Assembly (NCBI GenBank): GCA_015680685.1
Contig: MNCI01005867.1
Location: forward strand, 906,437-960,237
DNA length: 53,801 nt
Source of the DNA: Gnetum montanum
Lineage: Eukaryota; Streptophyta; Gnetopsida; Gnetales; Gnetaceae
Direction of reading: 5' to 3'
Shown here in pieces: positions 10,736 through 20,845 of this stretch. Position numbers and translations under genes: made by a program. The notes under the pieces are model-generated. The model was not told the DNA's origin, searched no databases, and worked only from the letters and a program-made list of their open reading frames with translations. Numbering within the stretch: the first letter of the stretch is position 1; the number at the start of each line of letters is the position of its first letter.

Positions 10736-11610
10736 ATTACCATTTTAGAAATAAAATTCTAATGGGAATTAATTAAAATGATACTATTTCTTTTAATCTT
10801 TAATCTTTGAAAAATTAATTGTAACTTGACTATGAATTTGATACAACCGTAAATCTATTTTTAAAAAATAAAATGAAAACTATGCATAAAAAATATTAAG
10901 TTTGCATTTTATATTCAGTGATGTAAATGCTATGACCTTGGATTTTAAATCAACATGTAACTAAATTAGCTCTAAGGCCAACAACTAAATGATTTGGTGG
11001 AAGCCAACATTGACCAAATAAAGTGAATTTATGAGTCTCTTGAGTATTATCAATTTACAACTGACATAAACAATATTAGAATCCTATAATAAGATGTTGA
11101 AAGACATTTTCTTCTTAATAATCTACAGTATTGTTTTTGGAATCACTATGACACACAAAAATGAAGTGATTTTGTGAGTATCTTAAGTATTATCAATTTA
11201 AAACTAACATAAACAGTATTAGAATCCTATCCTAAGATATTGAAAGCCATTTTCCTCCTGAGAATCTAGAGTATTGTTTTTAAGAATCACTAAGACTTAC
11301 CAAATGAATATCTTAAGTTTAATCAATTTAAAACTAAGACTAAGCTATTTTCTTCTTAATAATATAGAATATTTCCTTTGGGAATCACTAAGACTCACCA
11401 AATGAATATCTTAAGTCTAATCAATTTAAAACTAAGACCATGGCCTTATGTTCTTTGGAAATGGAGCATAAAGGTCTAGAGTTTTATTTTTAGAATTCAC
11501 TAAGACTCACCAAATAAAGTGATTTATGAATATCTTAAGTCTAATCAATTTAAAACTAAGACTATTATCTTATGTTCTTTGGAAATGGAGCATAAGGGTT
11601 TATTATTATT
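10736..11610. repeat. Degenerate tandem repeats, no gene
   Basis: AT-rich sequence. From about 11040 five units of roughly 105-145 bp each contain a version of ATCTTAAGT(C/A)TAATCAATTTA followed by AAACTAA (near 11040, 11180, 11300, 11410 and 11530), with a CACTAAGACTCACCAAAT block between them. The last two units also share TTATGTTCTTTGGAAATGGA. Nothing coding is seen. Confidence 0.65.
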
Positions 11611-11613
11611 TAT

Positions 11614-11686
11614 TGGAGATGCAAGGTATCAATCCTCATACCTCTCCCATGCAAAAAGAGAACTCTACCATATGAGCTACATCCCT
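11614..11686 (-). tRNA. tRNA-Ala(UGC)-like sequence, degenerate
   Basis: The 73-nt minus-strand sequence has an A box (TAGCTCATATGG), a seven-base anticodon loop TTTGCAT (anticodon TGC) on a CTCTT/GGGAG stem, and a B box (GGATTGATACC). The acceptor arms AGGGATG and CATCTCC pair at five or six of seven positions. Compared with plant nuclear tRNA-Ala the differences are mostly C-to-T or G-to-A, including the B-box CG to TG. It is probably a dead copy. It lies at the end of the tandem repeats, so a SINE-like origin is possible, but no SINE body is evident. Confidence 0.75.
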
Positions 11687-11739
11687 TACCTCATTGATTT
11701 GTAGATGTAACTTCCTAGGTGTAGGATCACGAGGAATAT

Positions 11740-13314
11740 GATTTTCATATCCTAAACCATCATCTCTTATCAATAGGCCATTTTCAAATAATAGAATTCG
11801 AGATGCTTAGGCTATGGGATGTTGATAGAATGCATGACTAGACATTACAATATCTGAAAGAGGATGTTGCAAAGTTCACTACAAGCTTTATTGCTAGCAA
11901 TAGATCATCTCAGTCCATGATTGTTATTGATTGTGACTATAGTGCCTACGATTCTAATAAGTTGGGTGTAAAGAAAAAGAAATGCTATTATAAAATTGTA
12001 GGACACATGATGTTTTCATAGTCAACGAATGAAGTTGTTTCCCCTTTACGAATGATTATCCAGGGAACAGCTAGTACGGGAAAGTCATTTCTCATAGGAA
12101 TGCTTTGTAATACTTTCATGACATACTACCATGAAAAATGTAATGCTTTACTTGTCATGGCATGCACAGGAGCTACGAAATTTAACATTAATGCAACAAC
12201 CATTCATTCCAGTCTCAACATTGGAATAGGTGCCTACAAAGAACTCTCTTCCTCTACAAATATAAGTATACAACATCTACTATCACAAGTAAGATATGTA
12301 ATAATTGATGAAATGAGTTTTGTGAGAAGAATATTATTACAAAGCATTGATAGACGACTAAGAGAAACTTCTCTAGAGCATCAAAATGAAGTTTTTGGAG
12401 GAAGATCAATTATATTGATAAGTGATTTGGGTTAGCTTCCTCTTGTGCTTAATGTTATGCCTTATGCATCCAAGAATCCAGATATTGTAGGGGTTTGGCA
12501 ATTATTTCATACCTTTATTATTTTAGATGCAATTTATCATCAGTATGGAACTAATCCTCAATAATAAATTTTCAAGGAAGTATTGATGTATATCAAAGAA
12601 GAAAAAAGCCATCATGAAGATTCTAATTTCGTGGCTACTCAAATGAATCTTCCATCCACTTCAAGTGGATTAGACAATTTTGAGAATCAATGCATTTATA
12701 TGATACAAAGGATAAAGTTTAATTACACAATAAGAATATGTTGTAAACAATGCAAAGACTTGTTGTTGTGTGTAACAAATAAAGATACCCATGGATTCAA
12801 AATCTCAGATTATGACAGCGATGATATTGAGTAATGTCTACTTGTATGTGAAGGTGCAAGGGTTACGCTTATAGTTAACCTTTGGCTTGAAGAAGGATTG
12901 ATGAATGGTGCACTTGGCATAATTCACAGTATTATGTATCATCCAAGCAAATAGGCACCTACATTACCATCGCACGTTGTTGTTGATTTTCACTCCTACA
13001 TTGGATGTCCCTTAGATAATGGTAATCTTCATCATGTGCCAATTATACCTATGATCCAAATAGCATCGCATGAATTACCATTACGATTGGCATGGGCCAT
13101 CACTATTCATAAATCTAAACGAATGATACTAGATAAGGCTACTATTGACATTGGTTCAAGAGAAGTTATGGGTCTAATGTTTGTTGCATTATCTAGAGTC
13201 AAGACCATTGATTCTTTGAAGATTCATCCTCCTTTCTTTATGCAGAGATACAAAAAGATTTCAGATGCTAAACATCTCCATGGTAGAATTGCACAAGAAG
13301 ATTGTTTTGCTTAA
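11740..13314 (+). pseudogene. PIF1-like DNA helicase relic (Helitron-type)
   Basis: ATP-dependent 5'-3' DNA helicase of the PIF1 family, in plants most often part of Helitron Rep-helicase proteins. The frame from 12052 to 13314 is continuous apart from stops. It shows Walker A GTASTGKS (12064-12087), a CTGATKFNI block, Walker B VIIDEMS (about 12300-12320), and a GGRSIILISDLG*LPLV block in which the usual GDxxQLPPV has lost D and Q. The C-terminal LPLRLAWAITIHKSK and MFVALSRVKT motifs are at 13078-13215. Stops occur at about 12433, 12562, 12832 and 12950. Upstream, 11740-12051 is a poorer match. No Rep (HUH) domain or Helitron termini were recognised, so only the helicase end survives. Confidence 0.85.
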
Positions 13315-13649
13315 TTGGAGGATTAGGCATATTGAGTTCACACTTATAATTGTATTTTGCCTTTTTCTTAATCCTGTTCTACAACTATGTAATGTTTGTT
13401 GCAATAATTATGCAATGTATTTTTTCATCAACATATACGAAATATATAAACTTTTATTTCTACTAATTTATGTTTACCAGTATATATTATTTGGAATGCA
13501 AATAGTGATATTATTTAAATAGTTCTATTAATATTTTAACAACTTGAACACTTATAACTATTTCCTTTATAATAATAATTGATAACACAAAAACTTTAAA
13601 AATAATTAAATTCTACTCATTGCCGCGAAACCGCTCCACTAGCTTAGAT
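13315..13649. other. AT-rich stretch, no gene
   Basis: Very AT-rich, with an 85-codon hydrophobic open frame (13265-13522) that overlaps the helicase in another frame and looks like chance. No structure recognised. Confidence 0.5.
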
Positions 13650-14110
13650 AATTAAATGACAAAGCCCATCACAAAATTACTAGAATGTTTGATCTATCTG
13701 CCATCTCTATTTCTAACAACGGCTCCACAGAAATCGCAAGTGTCAGCGTTGGTGTCAGCTCTTGCTCAATCCAGCCAAGGAAGGCCACATGTTCTACAAT
13801 GGGAGAGTCAAATTCCAAGGGAACTTGAGTGGTAATGTGAACACCAAAGTAGTTAGGGTTATGAGCATAAGGTAGGCTCCAAAATCTTGTTCATGTCTCT
13901 ATTCACTCCTTATCCCTACATGGGCTCTAGGATTTGCTCTAGTATCTTATAATTCTATACGATCACCTTGCTCTGGTTGTTATAGATGCTAGTATGTGTC
14001 GTGAATCAAAGAGATGATCTCAAACTACTAGGCAATATCATCAACTAGACGTGTGATATGTCGAGGAATTTCATGAGCCAAAACTTCTACATGCATTGTG
14101 GCAGTATGGA
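13650..14110. other. Host sequence G1, left half
   Basis: Unidentified sequence that aligns along its length with 50390-50830 (G2), for example AGAGATGATCTCAAACTACT in both. G1 carries many C-to-T and G-to-A changes relative to G2. The alignment stops at 14110 where a copia LTR begins, and G2's continuation reappears at 44507. No product is recognised on either strand. Confidence 0.7.
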
Positions 14111-14460
14111 TGTTGGGAGTAAGCCTAATTACTGGAAAAAATAGCCGTGAAGCAACAGATAATAATAATTAATTAGAAGTTTACTTTTCTTGAACTACAC
14201 TTTCCTTTTCTACCGTCTAATAGTTTTAGAATTTTGTTCAATAGTTTTAAAATTCTCTCTAAAGATGAGATAAGACTTATAAACTTGTTGTGAAGATCTA
14301 TCTCAGTTAATTTTTAGATGTTTCAATTTTTATAACCCTTGATGTGCTTGTTTAAGTCTATCTTGGGATTGGTCAGGGACATAGGAGTTGAGAGTTGAAT
14401 GTATGTGGTTTTTGAGAAATAAAAACAAAGCTTGCTATTAATTTCCAGTTTCTGCATCTA
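14111..14460 (+). repeat. Ty1/copia LTR (plus orientation)
   Basis: Begins TGTTGGGAGTAAGCC and matches 44106-44455 over about 350 bp. It is probably the 5' LTR of the copia element whose pol lies at 40537-44105, now 26 kb away. Confidence 0.8.
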
Positions 14461-14588
14461 CATCGAACATGGGAACAGGAGTTGAGAGTTGAATGTATGT
14501 GGTTTTTGAGAAATAAAAATAAATCTTGCTATTAATTTCTAGTTTCTGCATCTGCATATAATTTCTAGTTTCTACATCTGCATATATA
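14461..14588 (+). repeat. Partial re-copies of the copia LTR end
   Basis: The last ~95 bp of the LTR (from GGAGTTGAGAGTTGAATG) is repeated at 14477-14566, and a shorter piece (TAATTTCTAGTTTCT) again at 14560-14586, before the inverted LTR starts. Confidence 0.7.
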
Positions 14589-14939
14589 TGCAAATGCAAA
14601 AACTAGAAATTAACAGCAAGCTTTATTTTTATTTCTCAGAAACCACATACATTCAACTCTCAACTCTTGTGTCCATGGCTGATCCCAAGACAGAATTAAA
14701 TAATAGCATCTAGGGTTACAAAAATTGAAACATCCAAAAATTAACTGAGATAGATCTTCATAACAAGTTTAGAAGTCTTATCTCATGTTTAGAGAGAATT
14801 CTAAAACTATCGAACAAAATTCTAAAACTATCATATGGTAAAAAAGGAAAGTGTAGTTCAAGAAAATTAAAATCTAATTAATTGGTGTTATCTATCACAT
14901 CACAACTATTTTTTCCAATAATTAGGCTTACTCCCAACA
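14589..14939 (-). repeat. Ty1/copia LTR (minus orientation), inverted partner
   Basis: Reverse complement of the LTR at 14111 and 44106, from TGCAAATGC at 14589 to CTCCCAACA at 14939. The right flank GATCCCCTTAAGCC is the complement of the copia polypurine tract seen before 44106. It is therefore the 3' LTR of the minus-strand copia piece to its right. Confidence 0.85.
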
Positions 14940-15470
14940 TGATCCCCTTAAGCCTAATTCAATAACTTTGTCATCCCCAACAAATGCTTCATCAGGATGA
15001 AAGATTCATACTTCAGCAATTTGGTGAGGATGTCTATCACTTCTTTAGACTTGCAATACACCAATTAAATTTTTTTTCTTTTCAACTTGATCTCTTAGAA
15101 AATGATAGTGTAACTCAATGTTTTTACTTCTTCCATGTGTGATAGGATTCTTTGCCAAGTCAATTGTAGACATATTGTCAACACAAATCTTCATTGGCTT
15201 CTTTACTAGAGCATGAATCTGACTCATCACATTCCCTAACCATATTTTTTGACATGCACTTGAAGCTATAGCTACATATTCTACTTCACAAACTAAAAGT
15301 GCAACTATGGGTTGCTTCTTTGATGTCCATGAACAAGCTGTAGCACCAAAAGTAAAAAAATAACCAGAAGTGCTTTTCTAGTCATCTAAATCTCCACCCT
15401 AGTCACTATCGGAGTACCCTGTAAGATCACAATTATTAGATGATGAATAGAATAAATCATGATCATAAGT
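14940..15470 (-). pseudogene. Ty1/copia RNase H fragment
   Basis: On the minus strand this encodes the end of a copia polyprotein: MKICVDNMSTIDLAKNPITH and IELHYHFLRDQVEKKKNLIG (15045-15230), preceded by a QPIVAL-like and an ASSACQ-like block. It is nearly the same sequence as 43590-44060. RNase H removes the RNA template during reverse transcription. The fragment is cut at about 15470, where element D begins; both flanks share TATTCCCTATA, so the junction could reflect microhomology-mediated joining. Inverted relative to the main copia pol at 40537. Confidence 0.85.
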
Positions 15471-16191
15471 ACCTTGTATTCCCTATACGAGGGTGAGTTC
15501 CAGGTGCACAAGGCAACAAAATAGAAGTTGGCAATAGCAAACACAGAACTCGAGGTCCTTCGAACAAGCTTTGAAGGCCAACATACTATCGTGGAGGACC
15601 TGGCCCGAAGAATGAATGACTACCAGCAGCTGCAGTCATCAATCTAAGCATTCGATATCAAACGCAAGAAGTTCGTGGCCTGGTTTGTCAATTTAAAAGA
15701 ACTCTTTCTGATGCTGCCTTGCCCTTGGGAAGTTCTAGTTCCAGCACACATTGGAGAAGCTGCCTGGACCGTGAACGATCCTAGAAGCAAAGAAGAAAAA
15801 ATGAGGGCTCTCTTGGAGGCTTTCCAGCTACCTCCAAAAGTTGCAGCTTCCGCAGGACTTTCGACATTTGTGCCACCACCAATGCATGGGCCAGAGGCTG
15901 GAGAAGGACCGTCAGAATCACCTACCCCAGGGACGGTGTGATCTTTCCCAGCAATTTTTTGCATCATCCTACATAGCAAAGGCTGTAGGACCAGTGGAGT
16001 GTTCAATTTTGTCTCTGAACACTACCATTTTTGTAATTTTTTCCCCTTTGTAACTCAGGCACTTGGTCAAATTTATGTTGTGTCATGTGTGTGTCATTTA
16101 TGTGTTAAGTTATGTGTGTTATAAATAAGAATCCATACCTTCCAAATTGTAAAGTAACTCGAGGATGCATTTTTACTCAGTTGTGGGGATA
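15471..16191 (+). pseudogene. 3' end of gypsy element D (end of the 3' ORF, 3' UTR, PPT)
   Basis: Aligns throughout with 38900-39611 of element C: the coiled-coil C-terminus (ELEVL-RTSFEGQ, TIVEDLA-RMNDYQQLQSSI), the stop, a 470-bp untranslated region and a polypurine tract (CAGTTGTGGGGATA, 16178-16191). D has lost everything upstream of about codon 795 of the 3' ORF. It carries its own stops and differences, so it is a separate copy and not an assembly echo of C. Confidence 0.85.
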
Positions 16192-16229
16192 TGATGAAGT
16201 GTCAAAAGTCAATGCATCGACTGGGCCAC
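16192..16229 (+). repeat. First 38 bp of the LTR shared by D and C
   Basis: TGATGAAGTGTCAAAAGTC and onwards matches the start of C's 3' LTR at 39612. The match stops at GGGCCAC (16229), where element E begins. The rest of this LTR resumes at 27516. Confidence 0.8.
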
Positions 16230-18349
16230 TGTACTGTCCAAAATCGTTGGTGCAAGGCTGGAATGAAACAAACACCAAGAGACCCTCGGAAGAAATACAA
16301 CAGACCCTACCTTCGCTTGAGGGCAAGCTGGAATGGATGAAGGTAGAGTGCCTTGAATGGTCCGCACGCAAATCAAACGAGGACTTCCCCAACGTACGCA
16401 CTTTGCAATGCATTGGGTTATACGTAAACAATGCACATTAAACGTAAACTGTAATGTAAACAGGCACAATAACGTAAATTGGAAAAAAAAAAGAAAACTG
16501 CAATAAATTTGGGCAAAATGTAAACTTTTTTTTATTGAAAAATAATTATAGTGTGCACCGGCCAGAACGCAGTTGTGGATTGATCACAAGGCGGACGTTT
16601 AGCCCAGGTGGGTGATGACGGGTGCTGGAAGATGCAGGTTTTGGGTTACAGGGAAATGCAGCATCCAAGTCTGATGCCCAGCGTATAGAGGTTGATGCCC
16701 AGATTTGCTAAGTGTCCCAGATTCCATTTTTTATGTTTTTTTGTAAAAATTGCGATCCCCCTCCTCCGGATCTAGTGAAAAATTAGGGTTCTTATAAGAT
16801 CTTGGACGTTAGATTCAAATCTGGAAGGAGATGAGTGGCTGTGAGGTGAGAAAAATTTGAATCGAGACATAGGTGGTGCGTTGACCGAGTGCAAGATACG
16901 TTACAACTATACAGCGTGTAGCGTACACACTAGCGTATGAACGCCCAGCATATAGGCTTGGAACGCTCAGAAAACTTAAAATTTACAAAAGAATTTGTAT
17001 GTTATAACAAGAATGATGTCTCTGGCTTCTGAATCCATGCTCTGGCCTAATTTTTTTGGCCTCAGTGTGTCTTCAAATGCTCTGGCATGTGTTGGTATCC
17101 ATGTACATCGTTCAACATATGAGATTGGGCATCTAGCGTGTGTACACTGGTGTATACGCTCCATACGTTGGCCAGCGTATGGACCATAAATGATGCATTT
17201 TGGACCAAATTTTGACCTCCAAAGCCAATTTTGACTATACATCTACATAGCTCATATTCTGAGGATGTTGTATGTCGAATTTACACTGATTTTGCCTTGA
17301 TTTGATGCTGTTTTGGAGGACTTTGTGGGGTTGACGCTCGGCTATACACTGGCCAACGTCAACCTCAACATACACCTCATGAACTACCATGTTGCATGTC
17401 TGACTCTATACGCTGGTCCTTGTCCCTTGATGCCTGAGTGCTACTGATCCTCCAAGGTGTCCGGATGCTGATTTTGACTTCATTTTGATGCATTTTCGGG
17501 CCTATTTTGGTGGTCTACGCTGAGCTATACATTGGCTAGCATATACCAAGGTGTGCTCAGTGTAAACAAGTGAAAATGGCTCGTTGGAAGCCCAAAACTA
17601 AATTTTTTGAAGCCTATGACCTTGTAGGATTATTTCCCATGTCCTGAGGATTGATTCCAAGTTGAAAACTTACCCAAAAGTGCCTAATTTTCCCCATTCA
17701 TGGTGGTGTACGCTAGGCTATACGCTAGCCAGCGTATATCAAGGTTTACCTAGCGTAGACGCATGAAAATGCATCATTTCAAGGTCAAAACTTGATCTTC
17801 AGGAGCCAATGATGATGCTCAATAGTTTTCCTACCTCCAGGAGTTGATTTGATGTGAAAATATTGCTCTATAATGCCTGTTTTGGGCCCCTTTTAATGGT
17901 ATACGCTGGCCAGCATATACCAAGGCATGCCTAGCGTATACACATGAAATTGCATCACTTAGGACCCAAAATTGAATTTTCAGGAGGCCAAGAGCTACTG
18001 GGGACCTTGGGGAAGGTCATGGGGGGTCCATACGCTCAATTCTGGCATGTTTTGACTCATTTTTGGGGCCCAAAAATTGGCCTTACGCTGGTCTGTATGT
18101 TGGCCAACGTATAGCTCAACGTCAACAAAGTACACTTGGTCAAAACCAAGTATTTTGAACCCAAAACTTGAAATTCCTGATGCCATATGCTGATGTAGTC
18201 ACTTGTGGGTCCCAGGGAATTTTTTCCTTTTCAATTATGCTCCATTCGATGCTATTTTGACGCTCTGAAGCTTGGCCATGCTAGGGATCATCATGACTTA
18301 ACTTTATTTTCTGTCTGAAAGTATTAGTCAAAATTTTGTGGTGTTTTCA
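16230..18349 (-). repeat. 3' LTR of element E (left copy)
   Basis: Starts TGTACTGTCC on the plus strand and probably ends GTGTTTTCA at 18349, so on the minus strand it runs TG...CA. On the minus strand the flank AAAGAGGGGCCAA just before it is a plausible polypurine tract. It contains several diverged units of about 190 bp, each with a CTATACGCTGGCCAGCGTAT palindrome or a mutated form (near 17345, 17525, 17718 and 17899). Confidence 0.8.
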
Positions 18350-20326
18350 TTGGCCCCTCTTTGTTGATGCCTAGAGGAATCAATCCAAGAGGCGTCGACA
18401 AAGAAGTACAAAACACCGCAAGCAACCCAGTAGTCATCATTGTCCTTAGGCACTTGGTCAGATGTCGTCACACCGTTTTCAAAGTACATGGGAGTAGGAA
18501 ATAAGGTTTTGAGATGGGTAGGGAGGATGTTTGCAACTGTGGGATTGGAAATTGATCAAGGGATTGTACTGGTGTGGGAGAGGAGTGTTCATCTGTGCTA
18601 ACGACTCATGTTGGTCCTTGTCGATAGCCACTATTTGGTAGACTTGGAACCACAGCATGATGTGTGCGTCCTTTGGAGGAACAAGACTCTCGTATCAGGT
18701 TTAAGAGAACTTGTTGTCACAACCAAAGCCACGCGATGAGGTGATGCATTCTTTGGAGAAACAAGACCCTTGTGGGGTGTCTAAGGAAACCCATTATCTG
18801 ACAACCAAAGCCATGCAGTGAGGTGAAACATGATGGTATGAGACATGAACGGTTCTTTCCAAGACAACTACCTTCCCGCCTAGGGCTTGTATGGGAAGTG
18901 CCAAGGGTCTTGTGATTCATTTTTCTCTTTGCTCTTTGATCTTTTCTTTTTCTTTTTCTTTTGCTTTTTTTTTGTTTTGTTTGTTTTTGAAAATAGCTTT
19001 CTTTCAATTTTGCACTCATGCTCATGTACCGTGTTGTGTGTTGCAATTTCTTGAGAGTGTCGTAACGTGCAATAGTGTGCTCAAAGTTTTGGGGTGTACT
19101 AGGTGTATCTAGGAACTGTAATCAGGTAGGAAAGGGAACGAGAGTGTTGGGGAAATGGATAATGTATCCAGAACTGGGAATGTACTTTTGAACAGATTGA
19201 TTAACCTGCTTGCGTGTGTCAGAAACAATGTGGCATCTTGTCACCGTGATGAAGTGTATCCGTGTATAAGTACCACTAGGTGTCATCCTGCAAACACAAC
19301 TCCAAGAAGACAAGAAAACCACAAGTGAATGAGTTAGCAAACACTTTAGACATGAATGTGGCCAATGCAAATGGAGGCACCATGTGAAACTTAAGGTAAA
19401 CAAAAGTGTTGTCAGAGCCGATGTGATGAATGATGCAGTAGGCGTTGATGAAGAAATGTCATGAATTACAGTAGCAGATGAATGTGCCAGAGATAATCTT
19501 GCCAGTTTATAGTCTTAGAGGACTTTCATGGGTTATTTTTACATCATAACCCGTTAGACGTTGCTAGTTTATCATCGTAGCGGACGATGCGATGCTAGTT
19601 TATAGTTTTGGCAGACTAGGAAGAGGCAAGCTAGTTTATAGTCTTAGCGGACTCTGTCAAATGAGAGTGTTGTAGTTTATTGTCATTTCGAATGCTCTGT
19701 GGTATTGGTTTTAGGTCATGATGCTAGAACCGCTCTATGGTGTTAGTTTTGAGTCATAACCCAGGACATTCAGTGGTATCAGTTTACCTTCATGACGCTA
19801 GGACAATTGTGTGCATTATGAGTGTGACCAGGAGTGTTAGTTTACCGTCATGACACCAGGACGATAGTGTGTGTTATGAGTGTGACTGGTAGTGTCAATT
19901 TACCATCATGACTCCAGGACAATAGTGTGGATGCATGCACAAACGTCTAGGTGATCCTATAAAAGAAGAAACTAGAGAACACAAGGTCAAATAGTAACTG
20001 CTGAAAACAGAACCTAAATGCACAGGAAAAATAGAAAACAAAGTGAAAAGTGGTAGTTTAGGGCCTTTTCGGGCCGTTCATGGCAGCTTAAAGCCGTACC
20101 AGGCCATGTGTTAGTTTAAGGCCTTTTCGGGCCAGAGGCTAGTTTCAGGCCTTTTCAGGCTGCATGTAAACACATAAGCTAGTACAATGCAAATGAAGGT
20201 GATGTATGCACAACAAACAAAGGTGAAGAGTGGGAAGGGATCAGACGTGTTTTTTTTCACAAGGGAGCCTTGATCGTATGGTTTTTTCCTAGCCAAACGT
20301 GGTCTAGAAGGCGTGCTAGGTTTTGG
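18350..20326 (-). other. 3' untranslated region of element E
   Basis: About 2 kb without a supported gene. It holds a polypyrimidine run (18940-18990), a GTTTATAGTCTTAGCGGAC-type motif repeated five or so times at 19500-19680, two and a bit copies of a 58-bp unit at 19801-19930 (GTGTTAGTTTACC(G/A)TCATGA), and a GGCCTTTTCGGGCC motif repeated at 20060-20160. Confidence 0.65.
19801..19930 (-). repeat. 58-bp tandem repeat
   Basis: Two full units plus a short third, each beginning GGAC(A/G)AT(T/A)GTGTG and containing TTATGAGTGTGAC. Units differ at several positions. Confidence 0.65.
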
Positions 20327-20845
20327 TTACTCTGGGAGGCTTTCGATTTTTACCACTCGTTTGGGCATTTTAGCTCTAGGTGTTGCGTTTGTTGCCATGG
20401 GTGTTCCATCAAGAGACTCTTGTTTCAAGACTTGTGACATGTCTATGTTGTGGATGGCTTGAAAGGGAGTGTTATCACCATGTATGATGACTTGTCCACC
20501 TTCATATGGAAGGTGGATTTCTTGATGTATCGATGAGGAAATGGCCCGTTGTTGGGCTAGCCAAGGTCTACCAAGAATCATGTTGAAACTTGGCATCTCT
20601 TCTATGACAGTTAACTCCGCGCTGGTGGGGAATTGTTCTCCTACCACAAAGGCTAAGTTGATTGTGCCCTTAACTATGACACGTGATTCGTTGAAGTATT
20701 TTAAACACATGGTTTTCATTGGCATGATCTCTTCTACCATGCCTAGTTTGTCGATGACAGAGTATAAAGCTACGTTTGTTGCTGCATCGTCGTCAACGTG
20801 CACTCTGCGAATGGTACATTGCCCAACATGTACACTAATCAACAA
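20327..20845 (-). pseudogene. Retroviral-type aspartic protease region of element E
   Basis: 172-codon open frame at the end of the gag-protease polyprotein. VHVGQCTIRRVHVDDDAATN is the protease active-site region; plant gypsy proteases usually show V-L-V-D-G/S-G-S/A-S-x-N here, so one glycine position is now Asp. The downstream FNMILGRPWLAQQRAISSSI block corresponds to the conserved ILGRPWL...ISS segment of plant gypsy proteases. The enzyme would cleave the gag polyprotein in the particle. The frame ends at 20327 with no reverse transcriptase after it. Confidence 0.8.

Noticed and set aside
10736-10760. Primer-binding site after LTR B
   Set aside because: Only ACCATT matches the tRNA-Asp-type site and the other differences are not transitions, so B's status (5', 3' or solo) is left open.
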